From assembly GCA_002401295.1 (NCBI GenBank), contig NVSR01000041.1, positions 2,555 through 20,475 on the forward strand: a stretch of DNA of 17,921 nucleotides, in the 5' to 3' direction. Positions 1 to 7,367 of this stretch are shown here, piece after piece. Each line of letters begins with the position of its first letter. The stretch's first letter is position 1. The translations under genes and the position numbers were made by a program. The DNA comes from SAR324 cluster bacterium (GTDB taxonomy: Bacteria; SAR324; XYD2-FULL-50-16). The notes beneath the pieces are model-generated. The model saw only the letters and a program-made list of their open reading frames with translations, was not told where the DNA came from and searched no databases.

Positions 1-963
1 GATTCCATCCCCGGTCAACATATGATCCAACTCAATGATCCCAAGCATGTACCTGGTTTGAGAAAAGCCGTCTGCGCCATCGAAGAGGCTGGCTCTGTAG
101 CCGCGATTCAACTCATGAATAGTGGCAGGCAATCCGTGACTACTTTTACAGGAAAAGAAGTGCTTTCCGTCAGTGGCATTGCCTGCGGGGTGAATTCTCA
201 ATTGGATCCGAACTATAAAACTCGGGCTATGACCATTGAAGAAATCCGGAGAATCAAACAGGATTTTCTTTACGCTACAGAATTGGCAGTCGAGGCCGGA
301 TTTAAAGTGATCCAACTGCATGCGGCTCACGGGCAATTATTAGGGGAGTTTCACAGCCCTTATACCAACCGACGCCAAGATGAATATGGGGGTAGTGTAG
401 AAAACAGGCTTCGACTTACTGTTGAGATTATTCAAGAAATTCGTCAAAAATTTGGTAATGAGATCACTTTAGACCTCAGAGTCAGTGGGGATGAATTGCT
501 GGATCAAGGTTTGAGACCTGCCGATTTCAAAACAATGATTCCACTCTTTGAAGCGGCGGGAATTGACATGATCAATGTCTCCGTATGTATCTATGAAACG
601 GCTAACCAACTTTTTAATGGTGAGTTGGGTGAAGAAGCAAGATATAGCGAGGTCGCCACAGAACTAAAAAGCTACGCGAAGGTACCCGTAGCCTATACAG
701 GTTTGATGGCATCCCCCGATACGGTCAACAAGCTGATCCAAGCGGGAAAATTTGATTGTGGCGGCCTGGGGCGAGCCCTCTTTGCAGACCCCGCGTTATT
801 GCGTAAAATCCTTGAAAATCGAGAGAAGGAGATCTATCGATGTAACTTTGATGGAAAATGTCTGAATGACCTTTACGACCCAGTTGTGATGAAAGGAGTC
901 GTGCATTGCAGCGTCAATCCAGAATACAAACGTAGTAAAGCAAAAATGCTGAGGCAAAGCTAA
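1..963 (+). CDS. Old Yellow Enzyme family NADH:flavin oxidoreductase (5' truncated)
   Basis: The reading frame is open from base 1 (DSIPGQHMIQLND...), so the true start lies upstream and the ATG at 22 is internal. Family signatures are clear: the substrate-pocket segment IQLHAAHG, the block SPYTNRRQDEYGG with ENRLR after it, and the FMN-phosphate region GGLGRALFADPALL. By family knowledge this is an FMN-binding TIM barrel that reduces enones, dienoyl-CoAs or similar substrates with NAD(P)H. Near the C-terminus is a degenerate Fe-S site, CNFDGKC followed 15 residues later by C. It reads CxxDxxC where trimethylamine dehydrogenase and dienoyl-CoA reductase have CxxCxxC. The protein ends soon afterwards, so the large FAD/NAD domain of those enzymes is absent. 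The physiological substrate cannot be told. Family assignment is secure. Confidence 0.9.
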   Translation, partial: DSIPGQHMIQLNDPKHVPGLRKAVCAIEEAGSVAAIQLMNSGRQSVTTFTGKEVLSVSGIACGVNSQLDPNYKTRAMTIEEIRRIKQDFLYATELAVEAGFKVIQLHAAHGQLLGEFHSPYTNRRQDEYGGSVENRLRLTVEIIQEIRQKFGNEITLDLRVSGDELLDQGLRPADFKTMIPLFEAAGIDMINVSVCIYETANQLFNGELGEEARYSEVATELKSYAKVPVAYTGLMASPDTVNKLIQAGKFDCGGLGRALFADPALLRKILENREKEIYRCNFDGKCLNDLYDPVVMKGVVHCSVNPEYKRSKAKMLRQS

Positions 964-1145
964 GGTTCAGCCCTTGCTGCGGGTGATTGGATCAAGCTAT
1001 TTTATTGGAAAAATTACCCTTGTGCTATTTTGAAGCAATAGGAATAATGGGCCGCTGATCAGAAGTTGTGGAAAATGAACCGGAACAGCCTTCAAATTCC
1101 AGTAAAAATAATCAATAGTTTTGAGTATTCTTGATGCAACCTCAC

Positions 1146-1170
1146 CCCTAGAGTTCTGAGAACTCTAGGG
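1146..1170. promoter_or_regulatory. Perfect 25-bp palindrome upstream of purU
   Basis: Two perfect 12-nt arms, CCCTAGAGTTCT (1146-1157) and AGAACTCTAGGG (1159-1170), flank a single central G at 1158. The element ends 41 bp before the purU start codon. No T-tract follows on either strand (AAAAAGAGAG follows on the plus strand), so it does not look like an intrinsic terminator. The symmetry and position fit an operator for a dimeric regulator or a hairpin in the purU leader. The protein that would bind it is unknown. Confidence 0.5.
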
Positions 1171-1211
1171 AAAAAGAGAGATCGCCCTGAATACACTTTA
1201 AGGATGAGTAG

Positions 1212-2066
1212 ATGGATTTTATTGTTTTTTTAATTCAAAGCCCCGATCAGACCGGCCTGGTCTCAGGAATCAGTTCATTCTTCTATGAACGAAATTTTAA
1301 CATTGTGGACTGCCAACAGTTTGTTGATGTTTATTCTAAAAAATTCTTCATGCGCTTGAAGCTGGATTTATCCGGGTTGAAGACATCGAGGAAGCAGCTG
1401 GAATCTGAATTCCAGGATTTTTCGGCTCCAAAGCAGTTAAATTGGTCAGTCCATTATACGGATCAATTGCAAAAGATGGCCATCCTGGTAACGACAGCCC
1501 CTCACTGTTTGTATGACCTGTTAGTCAGGCATGAACAAAAGGAGTTGCTTTGTGAAATTCCCGTCATTATCAGTAATCGTCCAAATTTAGAGTCTATCGC
1601 AGAAAAGTTTCGCATTCCTTTTTATTGTTTGCCCATCAGCAATAAGGCGGATAAGCCCCGTCAAGAGAAACTGGTACAAAGTCTGCTCAAACAACATCAT
1701 ATCGATTTGGTGGTACTGGCTCGTTACATGCAGATTCTTTCTACTGAGTTCACGGAAGGCTATTTTGGCAAGATTATTAACATTCACCATGCCTTTTTAC
1801 CGGCCTTCCAGGGAGCGAATCCCTATCGCAGAGCCTATGAGCGAGGAGTGAAGATGATTGGCGCGACAGCTCACTATGCCACCCCTGATCTGGATGAAGG
1901 GCCCATTATCGAACAGAATGTGGAAAGAGTCACTCATGAACACTATCCGCAAGAACTCACGCAGATCGGTGCGGATGTGGAACGAGTCGTTTTAGCGACA
2001 GCCGTGAAAGCTCACCTGGAACGAAGGATTATCATCACCGGTAATAAAACTCTGGTCTTTTCCTAA
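1212..2066 (+). CDS. purU: Formyltetrahydrofolate deformylase PurU
   Basis: The enzyme hydrolyses 10-formyl-tetrahydrofolate to formate and tetrahydrofolate, balancing one-carbon pools and supplying formate to purine synthesis. The 284-residue length is normal for PurU. Residues about 1-80 form the ACT regulatory domain (FLIQSPDQTGLVSGISSFFY). Residues about 88-275 form the formyltransferase fold. The catalytic Asn-His region reads NIHHAFLPAFQGANPY (N190, H192) and the catalytic Asp lies in ATPDLDEGPIIEQ (about D226-D228). The AGGA at 1201-1204 supports the ATG at 1212. A perfect palindrome lies just upstream. The stop codon directly abuts the stop of the convergent histidine kinase. In cytosolic folate metabolism it would act on the cofactor pool fed by PabB and PabC further along the window. 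Confidence 0.95.
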   Translation: MDFIVFLIQSPDQTGLVSGISSFFYERNFNIVDCQQFVDVYSKKFFMRLKLDLSGLKTSRKQLESEFQDFSAPKQLNWSVHYTDQLQKMAILVTTAPHCLYDLLVRHEQKELLCEIPVIISNRPNLESIAEKFRIPFYCLPISNKADKPRQEKLVQSLLKQHHIDLVVLARYMQILSTEFTEGYFGKIINIHHAFLPAFQGANPYRRAYERGVKMIGATAHYATPDLDEGPIIEQNVERVTHEHYPQELTQIGADVERVVLATAVKAHLERRIIITGNKTLVFS

Positions 2067-3488
2067 TTAACGGGGCAGGGCAATGTGAAAGCGAGCTCCT
2101 TGACCGAGCTTGCTGCTACAAGTAATTTTTCCCTTCAACTGGTGCTCCACCAGATTAAAAATAATATGCATTCCCAACCCGGTTCCTCCTTCACTTCTCT
2201 TGGTTGTAAAGAAGGGTTCAAAAACCCGTCTGTTTTCCTCATGGGTCATGCCCCGACCATTATCGGAATAAATGATATGGCATTTGCTAGAGTCTTGGAA
2301 GGCTTGCAATAAAATCTGCCCGCTTTCTTGAGGTTTATAGGCATGAAGGATGGAGTTGAGAATCAAGTTCGTGATGATTTGAGAAATAGAGCCGGGATAG
2401 GTTTCCAAGGTGAGTGCCAGATCGCACTCAATTTTAACCTCTAGCTTCGTCTTTTTTAACCTTGGCCGCAAACTCGTAATCACATCCTCCAAATATTTTC
2501 GCAGTGGGAAACAACGCTTTTGTTCCGTGGTCTGATCCACGGCAATCATCTTAAAACTCTTAACCTGTTCCGCAGCTCGTAAAAGGTTCGTTAGAATAAT
2601 GTCTGAGCTTTGCCGACATAGCTTGAGATACCTCTCAAAATCCGTTTTGCGCATTGACTTTTCAGAATAAAGCAAGGAGATACCTTCCGTTTCATCATGC
2701 AAATGGGAAGCTGCCGTTACCCCCACTCCAATGGGAGTATTGATTTCATGCGCCACACCTGCAACTAAATCCCCCAGCGCTGCCATTTTTTCGGTTTCAA
2801 TCAAATTTTCCTGAGCCGCTTTTAAGTCCTTTAAGGCCTGCTTTAATTCTTCATTCGATTGCTCCAACTGCTGAGTTCTGTCTGCAACTTTCCCCTCTAA
2901 GTCTTCATTCAACCGAACAATTTCAACCTCTTTTTCCTTTCTAGAGGTAATTTCCGTGATCACAATCGTATACAAGCTCTGATCGTCAATGATGACCTTA
3001 TTCACAGTCAAATCAATCCAAATGGGGGTACCATCGCTCTTGCGTGTTTCTATTTCACTTTTGGATGTCAAGTGCGCATGACCGTAGATAAAACGCTCCA
3101 AATAGTTATAGTCAGCAATAGTAATCGCATCCCCAGCGAGTGTGTCCTCTCCCTGATCCCAATCCGCTGTAAACATTTCCAACTCTCCTCGCGTCGATAC
3201 CTGAGTGAAGTAGGCGTATTCCATGCTCTCCAATTCCGGGACTAACATGGATAAAGGCTTACCTTCCACATCCCCTTCATAGTAGCCGAAGATTTTGCGG
3301 ATCGCTGGATTCACATTGCGGATTTTCCCTTGTATATCCGTGGTAATAAAAATAAAGGGAGCGGTGACAAGAATCAAGTTCTTCGTCTGCGCACTGTTCC
3401 AGGAAGTTGTATCTGCTTTATTGTTTGACATAGTTTTTTTTATTGTATCAGCCAACATTAAGTTACTGATTCCAGTATTGGGGAACAT
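2067..3488 (-). CDS. PAS-domain sensor histidine kinase
   Basis: This is a soluble two-component sensor kinase with no transmembrane segment. Counted from a possible TTG at 3518, a PAS domain spans about 45-192 (APFIFITTDIQGKIRNVNP ... RKSDGTPIWIDLTV). It carries an unusually long insert around 100-150. A coiled coil follows at about 195-245. The phospho-acceptor His257 lies in GVAHEINTP. The kinase domain has an N box (ITNLILNSILHAY), a G1 box (DNGRGM, D419), an F box (FEPFFTT) and a G2 box (GGTGLGM). The start is uncertain. The frame is open to the TTG at 3518, and I prefer the ATG at 3488 because GGA lies just before it. Other ATGs lie at 3458 and 3431. No response regulator is adjacent, so it is an orphan kinase here and its signal is unknown. 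Confidence 0.88.
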   Translation of the reverse strand: MFPNTGISNLMLADTIKKTMSNNKADTTSWNSAQTKNLILVTAPFIFITTDIQGKIRNVNPAIRKIFGYYEGDVEGKPLSMLVPELESMEYAYFTQVSTRGELEMFTADWDQGEDTLAGDAITIADYNYLERFIYGHAHLTSKSEIETRKSDGTPIWIDLTVNKVIIDDQSLYTIVITEITSRKEKEVEIVRLNEDLEGKVADRTQQLEQSNEELKQALKDLKAAQENLIETEKMAALGDLVAGVAHEINTPIGVGVTAASHLHDETEGISLLYSEKSMRKTDFERYLKLCRQSSDIILTNLLRAAEQVKSFKMIAVDQTTEQKRCFPLRKYLEDVITSLRPRLKKTKLEVKIECDLALTLETYPGSISQIITNLILNSILHAYKPQESGQILLQAFQDSSKCHIIYSDNGRGMTHEENRRVFEPFFTTKRSEGGTGLGMHIIFNLVEHQLKGKITCSSKLGQGARFHIALPR

Positions 3489-3984
3489 TTTCCAATTCTC
3501 TGAGTTCTTTAGTCTCAAGTAATGGTTACTACATATTCTCCGGTTAGGAAAGAAAAAAAAAATGCTTTTTATATTTCTAAGTATTTTTACGGAGGTTCAC
3601 CTGATGGGTTCTTCCGCCTTTAGTTAGAGCAAAACAGGCAGATCGGACTTTATTTGCATGGTTCTTTATATATCATTCGCCACCACCGTCGTCCCTAAGG
3701 GGCTTCTTCAACTGAAGCTGGCTTATCTCATCGACAGAATTTTTCAGGAGATCTATATGATCGGTGGACAGGGCAATCAGAAAGATTGAAGCTATTGCTG
3801 CTCATAAGGGGCTGAAAGCAGAGAAAAGCAAGAAAAGGTGAAAAAAATTAAATTGCGGCTTAAGTTTTCCTAGCTAATGCCGATAGAGGGGAAGATGACT
3901 CAACGAACCCTTGGAGATAGAGTGAAGTCTGTCTGCTAATTTCTGAAAAAGCTCAGGGTTCTTTATATAAACAAGAGAGGTACT
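3489..3984. other. Gene-poor stretch between two divergent genes
   Basis: About 500 bp separate the PAS kinase (minus) from the exported-protein gene (plus), and no recognisable gene lies here. The sequence holds a 43-codon ORF at 3658-3789 and a 25-codon ORF (GTG start) at 3764-3841 in another frame (together described in findings). It also holds a 14-codon ORF at 3895-3939 behind a strong AGGGGAAG ribosome-binding-like sequence. A small stem, GCTTC/GAAGC, spans 3702-3718. TATATA at 3964-3969 resembles a -10 box but lies very close to the downstream start. Promoters for both flanking genes should be in this stretch. I could not place them convincingly. Confidence 0.4.
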
Positions 3985-4398
3985 ATGAATATCAAACGAG
4001 GAGGCAAGCTAGCCCTAATTCTTCTGGTCAGCTGCATGCTTAGTTCCAATCTGATTCTAGCTCAACCCAGCAAGAGTACCGGTAATATCAGGAATTTATA
4101 CACCACTTGGGTAAAATTAGCCCTGTTGGGGAAAAATCAGGCGGAAATCGAATTTTTCTTTCGGAATATTGATGGTATGAGTCTGGGCAGGATCAAGGAA
4201 CGTCTACGTTTTGCTGTTTTAGATAACCTGCGACGATCGGGACTCAAAACAATGATCCAAAAAAGTTCTGATGTGGATGACTTCAATGCGGTAGTTCGCA
4301 AGATCATCACGGAAATCCGTTATATGGGAATGGAACATGATCCCGATCTAAAACTTTCTATTAAGGAAGAGTTTGGTGTTGTTTTGGAGCGACTCTAG
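3985..4398 (+). CDS. Small exported protein of unknown function
   Basis: I do not recognise this 137-residue protein. It begins with a typical Sec signal peptide: a positive start (MNIKRGGK), a hydrophobic core (LALILLVSCMLSSNLILA) and a probable cleavage after LILA, before QPSKS. A cysteine at residue 17 sits inside the hydrophobic stretch and does not form a convincing lipobox. The mature part of roughly 110 residues is rich in Arg, Lys, Leu and Ile and looks helical (GRIKERLRFAVLDNLRRSG, then VVRKIITEIRYMG). It contains no mature-region Cys and no metal-binding motif, so a soluble periplasmic helical protein is likely. GAGAGG sits a few bases before the ATG. It stands alone on the plus strand and converges on relA with 22 bp between the stops. 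Confidence 0.72.
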   Translation: MNIKRGGKLALILLVSCMLSSNLILAQPSKSTGNIRNLYTTWVKLALLGKNQAEIEFFFRNIDGMSLGRIKERLRFAVLDNLRRSGLKTMIQKSSDVDDFNAVVRKIITEIRYMGMEHDPDLKLSIKEEFGVVLERL

Positions 4399-4430
4399 AG
4401 GGGAAGAAAATAGGGGGAGACTACCCCTCT
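4397..4430. terminator. Convergent-gene hairpin between the exported protein and relA
   Basis: Arms AGGGG (4412-4416) and CCCCT (4424-4428) pair across a 7-nt loop. On the minus strand the stem is followed by ATTTTCTT, a modest U-rich tail suitable for relA termination. A longer alternative pairing joins AGAGGGG (4397-4403) with CCCCTCT (4424-4430). The relA stop codon lies inside the structure. The plus-strand tail (CTTCTAAA) is poor, so termination there is less certain. Confidence 0.5.
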
Positions 4431-6580
4431 TCTAAATGAGAGTCTTGCTGTCGATGGGCTTCAACCTGGGGAACGGCATTCAACCGCTTCAAAATTTTTC
4501 CCAACTGTTCCACGTTATCGACCTTGATCTTAATATCTTGGTGACTGATGTTATTCAGCAAACGCAGATTATTTTCCAAGAGCACTACCTTGGCCTGATC
4601 CAGAACTTTAATGATTGAGAAGCTGGTACGGATGCGGTCATCAAACCGGAGGTGAATGCGTACGGGAAATTTCTCTGTGCGTTCTCTAACCCACTCCACT
4701 TCTACCAAGCGCTCCGGATTTATACTTTGGGAACGGATAGTGACACAATTAGTCCAATGAATCTCCACCCCTTTGCCACGCCTAAACACCCCGACCACGG
4801 GATCGCCTTTGACGGGATTGCAGCAATTGGCGTAATGCACCATCTGGTTTTCAATGCCAGCAATACGAACTCCTTCCCCTATCTGTTTCTTTTTGAAAGG
4901 CAAGGATAGTAACTTTTTAGTTTTCGTGGTTTTCTTATTTTTTTGAGGAGTGACGTTGGTAATAAAAAATTGCAAGTCCTTAATATTTGCTTTTCCAAAG
5001 CCTAACTCTCGAAAATAGCTCTCCTGATCCTTGAGCTGTTGTTTCTGCAGAAACTCTTTCCATTGAGTGGAATCTTCAAAATCCCCTTTTTTTAGCTCTA
5101 GTTTTAGCAGTAATTCTGAAAAAAGCTCCTTACCCAGTTTCTCGGCTTCCTGTTGCTCCTTTTTACAGAGGAAAGAACGAATATGAGAAAGTGCCCGAGT
5201 TGTCGTGGCAAATAGGAGCCAACTCGTCATAGGCTCCTGTTGCTCCGAAGTCAGCACCTTAACTTTATCACCATGATTGAGGGTGGTTTTGATAGAGCAC
5301 TTTCGCCCATTAATCAAAGCACTATGACATTGTGCCCCAATTTCCGTATGTACCTCATAGGCAAAGTCAATCACACTGGCACCACGAGGCAGTTTGATGA
5401 TTTTTCCACTGGGCGTGAAGACATAGACAAAATCCGAATAAAGCTCACGGGTGAAGATCTCCAGTGACTCCTTGGGGTCGCTGGTAATATTCAAACTACG
5501 AGTGAGATCATGCAACCATGCAGTTTGCTTATCTTTTAAGATATCCTTGCTATGTGCCTTATATTCCCAATGAGAAGCAACGCCCCTCTCTGCTATCATG
5601 TGCATTTTTTCAGTACGAATCTGCAGCTCAAAACCAAAACCGTCTTGCGTGAAAACCATCGTATGCAGCGACTGGTAACCATTCGGTTTGGGGTAGGAAA
5701 TATAATCTTTATATCGTTCCACAACAGGTTGATAGGTTTCATGCATCAAACCCAGGACCTTGTAACACTCTCCAATACTATTGGTGATGATGCGAACGCC
5801 AATCAGGTCATGAATATATTCATAATCCACCTTATCCTTTTTGGCCTTTCTAAAAATTGAATAATGATGCTTGATCCTTCCGGCAACATTACCGACAATT
5901 TGAGAGTTCTCTAATAGCTCTGTGATATCTGTGTGCAGTTTTTCCAGCAAGATATCATGGCTAATCTTCATACGTTGACAAAAATTACTGATATGCTTGA
6001 ATTCCTTAGGATGCAGGCAAGAAAAACTAAGGTCCTCCAGTTCCACTTTAATGTGAGCTAAGCCCAGTCGTTCAGCGATAGGAGAATAGATAGCGAGGGT
6101 TTCCTGGGCAAAGCCTTCCGATCGACTCTTCAGTAATTTTTTATAATGTCGCATGTAGACTATACGAACCGCCAGATTCACGAAAAGAATACGGATATCC
6201 TTGGAAGTGGCAAAAATCATATGCCGCATATTTTCGGCAATCTGCTGCTTAATCTCTCCTGCTGTATTTTTTTGAGGAATTAGATAAAGGTTTTCCAGAA
6301 TGAGGGCTGTTTCCTTGCCCATCATGTCGCGAACTTTATCCAGATCAATTTTCCCTTCTCGAAAAGTACCGTAGAGCAAGCCCGAAACCACACTTTGGAT
6401 ATCTAACTTAAGATCAACCAGCACTTGTGCGATTTCCAGGGAGAGCTGTAAGGAGGTATTGGAGAAGTGGTGTTGCGCCTTCGCAACGATAATGTAGGCT
6501 TTTTGAAGAGGAGTGCAATCTACCTGACCTTCCGTATATTCTTGAAAGCAGGAGATAATGGTTTCAACGCGGATCATCAC
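4421..6580 (-). CDS. relA: RelA-type (p)ppGpp synthetase, hydrolase domain degenerate
   Basis: This is a full-length RelA/SpoT homologue (719 residues) of the stringent response. It makes (p)ppGpp from ATP and GTP or GDP, normally on stalled ribosomes. The N-terminal HD domain (about 25-150) has lost its metal ligands: the HDxxED motif reads YGTFRE (70-75), the LADRLHNM motif reads LAVRIVYM, and the first-His region is shortened. The synthetase domain (about 175-345) looks intact: GRIKHHYSIFRK (234-245), PKPNGYQSLHT (298-308), FELQIRTEKMH. TGS (about 384-445), a helical region, a Cys-containing zinc-finger-like part (YANCCNP, 583-589) and a C-terminal ACT domain follow. The start is GTG at 6580, or the next codon ATG at 6577. 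The GTG shares one base with the gmk stop (TAGTG) and no Shine-Dalgarno is visible, which suggests translational coupling. Confidence 0.93.
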   Translation of the reverse strand: MMIRVETIISCFQEYTEGQVDCTPLQKAYIIVAKAQHHFSNTSLQLSLEIAQVLVDLKLDIQSVVSGLLYGTFREGKIDLDKVRDMMGKETALILENLYLIPQKNTAGEIKQQIAENMRHMIFATSKDIRILFVNLAVRIVYMRHYKKLLKSRSEGFAQETLAIYSPIAERLGLAHIKVELEDLSFSCLHPKEFKHISNFCQRMKISHDILLEKLHTDITELLENSQIVGNVAGRIKHHYSIFRKAKKDKVDYEYIHDLIGVRIITNSIGECYKVLGLMHETYQPVVERYKDYISYPKPNGYQSLHTMVFTQDGFGFELQIRTEKMHMIAERGVASHWEYKAHSKDILKDKQTAWLHDLTRSLNITSDPKESLEIFTRELYSDFVYVFTPSGKIIKLPRGASVIDFAYEVHTEIGAQCHSALINGRKCSIKTTLNHGDKVKVLTSEQQEPMTSWLLFATTTRALSHIRSFLCKKEQQEAEKLGKELFSELLLKLELKKGDFEDSTQWKEFLQKQQLKDQESYFRELGFGKANIKDLQFFITNVTPQKNKKTTKTKKLLSLPFKKKQIGEGVRIAGIENQMVHYANCCNPVKGDPVVGVFRRGKGVEIHWTNCVTIRSQSINPERLVEVEWVRERTEKFPVRIHLRFDDRIRTSFSIIKVLDQAKVVLLENNLRLLNNISHQDIKIKVDNVEQLGKILKRLNAVPQVEAHRQQDSHLEEG

Positions 6581-7278
6581 TATGTTTGCGATAGGATTTG
6601 CTGGTAGACGTCCCGTAATACCGGATGCACAAAGTCATTATTCTTATCATGAAAGTGCAGGACCTCTTTCAAGATAGTTTCATCTTTCTTATCAGTAATT
6701 CCACACAAATCGATAGACTCTTGCAGTGAAATGGAAAGCAGATGCCGTACTGCCTGATCCAATTCATCATTCACAACCGTATAATCATATTGATTTTGGA
6801 ATGTCAGTTCATGCTCCGCATTACCCAGGCGTTTTTTCAGACTCTCCGGAGTTTCCGTACCTCTGGAAACCAACCTTTTTTCCAGAACTTCCAATGAAGG
6901 AGGGGTAATAAAGACAAAAGTTGCGTTCAAATTTTTGATTTGTCGCAGCTGCATGGCTCCTTGAACGTCAATATCCAGCAGCACGATATTCCCGGATTTT
7001 TGGCTGGATTTGATGAATTCCTTGGAACTTCCGTAGAAATTACCGTAGACTTCGGCCCATTCCAAAAAATCCTGATCTTTAATTCGTTGCTGAAATTCCT
7101 CGGGGCTTACAAAAAAGTAATCCACTCCCTGTTTTTCTCCCTCTCGGGGATTTCGGGTCGTATAAGAAACGGATAAGGTCAGGTTGGGGAATATTTTTTG
7201 TGCCGATTTGAAAATTGACGTTTTTCCCGTACCACTAGGAGCTGAAATTACAATCAGTTTAGGGGAAAAAAGATCCAT
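6580..7278 (-). CDS. gmk: Guanylate kinase
   Basis: Phosphorylates GMP to GDP with ATP in the cytosol. The P-loop APSGTGKTS lies at residues 13-21. The GMP-binding part includes SVSYTTRNPREGEKQGVDYF (about 36-55) and EWAEVYGNFYGSS (73-85). A lid segment follows (RLVSRGTETPESLKKRL). At 232 residues it is about 25 longer than the typical enzyme. The surplus is a C-terminal tail after the normal end, with a sequence I cannot assign. It follows an intrinsic terminator by only about 40 bp and overlaps relA by one base. The gmk-relA pair recalls the gmk-rpoZ-spoT order of proteobacteria, here without rpoZ. The product GDP is also a substrate route into (p)ppGpp. Only a weak AAAGAA lies before the ATG. 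Confidence 0.94.
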   Translation of the reverse strand: MDLFSPKLIVISAPSGTGKTSIFKSAQKIFPNLTLSVSYTTRNPREGEKQGVDYFFVSPEEFQQRIKDQDFLEWAEVYGNFYGSSKEFIKSSQKSGNIVLLDIDVQGAMQLRQIKNLNATFVFITPPSLEVLEKRLVSRGTETPESLKKRLGNAEHELTFQNQYDYTVVNDELDQAVRHLLSISLQESIDLCGITDKKDETILKEVLHFHDKNNDFVHPVLRDVYQQILSQT

Positions 7279-7316
7279 AGATTTTTCTTTAGATGGGGAT
7301 TACAGCCAGGCAGGGT

Positions 7317-7350
7317 AAAAAAACCTCGTTTGAGCTACTAGAGCTCAAAC
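7317..7350 (-). terminator. Intrinsic terminator after the rhodanese-NifU gene
   Basis: Read on the minus strand, a perfect 9-bp stem GTTTGAGCT / AGCTCAAAC (7350-7342 with 7336-7328) encloses a 5-nt loop. GAGG and then seven T residues (7323-7317) follow. It begins 18 bp beyond the rhodanese-NifU stop and separates rpmB plus that gene from gmk-relA. Confidence 0.75.
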
Positions 7351-7367
7351 AAGATCTTAATATAGGA

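Noticed and set aside
980..1020. Terminator after the Old Yellow Enzyme homologue
   Set aside because: Only 4-bp stems can be drawn, with no proper T-run behind them.
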